Below, piece by piece: positions 62,017-64,000 of a stretch of DNA of 64,000 nt. The stretch's first letter is position 1; the number at the start of each line of letters is the position of its first letter. The stretch is taken from the NCBI RefSeq assembly GCF_029016485.1, contig NZ_CP092106.1, positions 3,162,001-3,226,000 on the forward strand, in the 5' to 3' direction. A program made the translations under genes and the position numbers. Source of the DNA: Vibrio sp. JC009 (GTDB lineage Bacteria > Pseudomonadota > Gammaproteobacteria > Enterobacterales > Vibrionaceae). Below the pieces are notes generated by a model. It searched no databases and was not told the origin of the DNA. It saw only the letters and a program-made list of their open reading frames with translations.

Positions 62017-63270
62017 TTGGATTATTTTAATTATCAGGATGATGGCCAGCTATGGGCCGAAAACGTCCCACTAGAACAAATTGCTCAGCAATACGGTACA
62101 CCACTTTATGTATATTCACGCGCGACTCTTGAGCGCCACTGGAATGCATTTGATAAAGCCGTTAGCGAACATCCGCACCTGGTCTGTTATGCAGTAAAAG
62201 CAAACGGCAACATTGGTGTACTGAATGCACTGGCTCGTCTGGGCTCTGGCTTTGATATCGTATCAGGCGGTGAGCTTGAGCGTGTTATCGCAGCTGGTGG
62301 TGATGCATCTAAAGTTGTTTTTTCCGGCGTTGGTAAAACAGAAGCCGAAATGAAGCGCGCTCTGGAACTGAAGATTAAGTGTTTCAACGTTGAATCAGAG
62401 CCGGAACTGGAACGCCTTAACAAGGTTGCCGGCGAGCTGGGTGTTAAAGCGCCTATCTCTCTGAGAATCAACCCGGACGTAGACGCAAAAACGCACCCTT
62501 ATATTTCTACCGGTCTGCGTGACAACAAGTTCGGTATCGCTTTTGACAGAGCAAGAGAAGTTTATAAGTTTGCAGACAGCCTTGAGTTTATCGAGGTTCA
62601 TGGTATCGACTGCCATATCGGTTCACAGCTGACAGAGATTGAACCCTTTATCGATGCCACTGACCGACTGCTGGCACTGATCGATGCTCTGATTACTGAT
62701 GGTATTCATATCAAGCACCTGGATGTTGGTGGTGGTCTTGGTGTTATCTACCGTGACGAACTGCCTCCTCAGCCATCCGATTACGCAAAGGCGCTGCTTG
62801 CACGCCTTGAGAATCATCCTGAGATTGAGCTGATCTTCGAACCAGGCCGCGCTATCGCAGCTAACGCCGGCGTTCTGCTGACTAAAGTAGAATTCCTCAA
62901 GCACACTGAATTTAAGAACTTCGCTATTGTTGATGCAGCGATGAACGATCTGATGCGCCCTGCACTTTACTCTGCATGGCAGGAAATCGTACCTGTAACA
63001 CCTCGTGAAGGTGAAGCAAACACTTACGATATCGTTGGCCCTGTATGTGAAACCGGCGACTTCCTCGGCAAAGACCGCGAACTGACACTTGAGCAGGATG
63101 ACCTGCTGGCCGTTCGTTCTGCCGGTGCTTATGGCTTTACCATGTCTTCAAACTATAACGCCAGAGTAAGAGCGGCTGAAGTTATGGTTGATGGTGATGC
63201 GGTTCACCTGATCAGAGAACGCGAGAAGATTTCAGATCTTTGGAATCTGGAACACCTGCTACCGGAGTAA
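62017..63270 (+). CDS. lysA: diaminopimelate decarboxylase
   Basis: PLP enzyme that makes L-lysine. 417 residues from TTG 62017, chosen because AGGA lies 9 bases upstream and the family start DYFNYQDDGQLWAEN follows it. PLP lysine in CYAVKANGN, HIGSQ, VGGGLGV, GEANTYDIVGPVCETGD (Cys of the second subunit) and YNAR. In-frame TTG at 61999 is the alternative. Followed by dapF, the enzyme of the same pathway. Confidence 0.95.
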   Translation: MDYFNYQDDGQLWAENVPLEQIAQQYGTPLYVYSRATLERHWNAFDKAVSEHPHLVCYAVKANGNIGVLNALARLGSGFDIVSGGELERVIAAGGDASKVVFSGVGKTEAEMKRALELKIKCFNVESEPELERLNKVAGELGVKAPISLRINPDVDAKTHPYISTGLRDNKFGIAFDRAREVYKFADSLEFIEVHGIDCHIGSQLTEIEPFIDATDRLLALIDALITDGIHIKHLDVGGGLGVIYRDELPPQPSDYAKALLARLENHPEIELIFEPGRAIAANAGVLLTKVEFLKHTEFKNFAIVDAAMNDLMRPALYSAWQEIVPVTPREGEANTYDIVGPVCETGDFLGKDRELTLEQDDLLAVRSAGAYGFTMSSNYNARVRAAEVMVDGDAVHLIREREKISDLWNLEHLLPE

Positions 63271-63281
63271 AATAAACCACT

Positions 63282-64000
63282 ATGCATTTCCATTTTTCTA
63301 AAATGCACGGGCTGGGTAATGACTTTATGGTCGTTGACTGCATTACCCAGAACATCTTCTTTTCTCCGGATTTGATCCGCCGTCTGGCGGATCGCAATAC
63401 AGGCATCGGTTTTGATCAGCTTTTGGTTGTCGAAGCTCCTTATGACCCGGAAACAGACTTCCACTACCGTATTTTCAATTCTGACGGTGGTGAAGTTGAG
63501 CAGTGCGGAAACGGCGCACGCTGTTTCGCCCGCTTTGTCAGAATGAAAGGCCTGACAAATAAGTACAGCATTGATGTCAGCACCAAGAAGGGCAAGATTG
63601 TCCTGAAGGTGGAAGAGAATGACCTTGTGACCGTCAATATGGGTGAACCGGTTTTTGAACCGGGCAAGATTCCTTTTAAGGCCAAAAAGGAAGAGAAAAC
63701 CTATATCCTTCGCGCTGACGAACATACTCTGTTTTGTGGAGCGGTCAGCATGGGCAACCCGCATGTGGTTACTGTGGTTGATGACGTAGACACCGCAGAT
63801 GTTGAAACGCTTGGTCCTCTGCTTGAGTCTCATGAGAGATTCCCCCAGCGTGCCAATGCCGGATTTATGCAGGTAGTAAGCCGTGAAGAAATACGTCTGC
63901 GTGTATACGAACGTGGTGCAGGTGAAACACAGGCTTGTGGTACAGGCGCATGTGGCGCAGTTGCTGTTGGTATCGTTCAGGGTCTGCTGGATAACAAAGT
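63282..64000 (+). CDS. dapF: diaminopimelate epimerase (3' truncated by window)
   Basis: Converts LL- to meso-diaminopimelate. ATG 63282 begins [17 protein letters not shown]. Both catalytic Cys regions are visible: [20 protein letters not shown] (about residue 73) and [14 protein letters not shown] (about 217). The reading frame is open to the last base, so about 35 residues are missing. It begins 11 bp after lysA. A minus-strand reading frame covers much of it but is a shadow. Confidence 0.96.
   Translation, partial: MHFHFSKMHGLGNDFMVVDCITQNIFFSPDLIRRLADRNTGIGFDQLLVVEAPYDPETDFHYRIFNSDGGEVEQCGNGARCFARFVRMKGLTNKYSIDVSTKKGKIVLKVEENDLVTVNMGEPVFEPGKIPFKAKKEEKTYILRADEHTLFCGAVSMGNPHVVTVVDDVDTADVETLGPLLESHERFPQRANAGFMQVVSREEIRLRVYERGAGETQACGTGACGAVAVGIVQGLLDNK

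Noticed and set aside
63204..63833. 209-codon minus-strand frame at the right end
   Set aside because: It covers dapF, whose + strand protein is clearly conserved; the minus frame is a shadow.

Overview
The window looks like chromosomal DNA of a Vibrio or close relative (Vibrionaceae, Gammaproteobacteria). The 16S/23S genes, the OmpU-like porin, the EAL-HDOD protein of CdgJ type, the TTG-started cyaA and lysA, and the order lexA-dgkA/plsB/ubiA-ubiC, glpG-glpE, rpoH-ftsX-ftsE-ftsY/rsmD, hemY-hemX-hemD-hemC/cyaA-cyaY-lptM-lysA-dapF all fit that group. Assignments come from reading sequence and recalled family knowledge; no database search was run.

Layout. (1) 1-10.0 kb, + strand: the 3' part of a [NiFe]-hydrogenase operon. 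A truncated group-1 large subunit is followed by its endopeptidase, a dedicated HypC-type chaperone, HybE-type and HupK-type assembly factors, then hypABCDEF and a 49-residue membrane/His peptide. Together these make the Fe(CN)2CO centre (HypCDEF), insert nickel (HypA and a very His-rich HypB) and process the large subunit. (2) 10.0-22.3 kb, - strand: two complete rRNA operons in tandem. The upstream one (16S-Glu-Lys-Val-23S-5S) has P1/P2 promoters. The downstream one (16S-Ile-Ala-23S-5S-Asp) has its own promoter. The two differ in 16S, in 23S helix 68 and by an intervening sequence in 23S helix 25. Palindromic elements sit in the 23S-5S and 5S-tRNA-Asp spacers. (3) 22.4-29.8 kb: RRM protein, murI, btuB with a cobalamin riboswitch, trmA, yijD-fabR and sthA, in E. 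coli-like order. (4) 29.8-43.9 kb: a Fur-boxed methyltransferase, SOS-controlled lexA, phospholipid and ubiquinone genes, a FliL-like protein, glpEG, rpoH, ftsXEY, rsmD and a MarC protein.

(5) 44-50.3 kb: an accessory stretch marked by short inverted-repeat elements. It holds a HEPN-like membrane protein, an acyltransferase, an arsenate-resistance operon (arsR - GAPDH - protein-tyrosine-phosphatase-like protein - arsJ) and an EAL-HDOD gene. (6) 50.4-64 kb: pldB, yigL, a DTW-domain tRNA modifier, a porin, the haem genes, cyaA, cyaY, lptM, lysA and a truncated dapF.

The most distinctive non-coding signals are three. A MITE-like family with a 3-bp TTA target duplication supplies the stop codon of lexA, ubiA and the EAL-HDOD gene. 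A hairpin family has hypervariable repeat arms around a constant core (AGGACGAAGTCCG), including copies inside both rRNA operons. The 23S copies carry an intragenomic intervening sequence.
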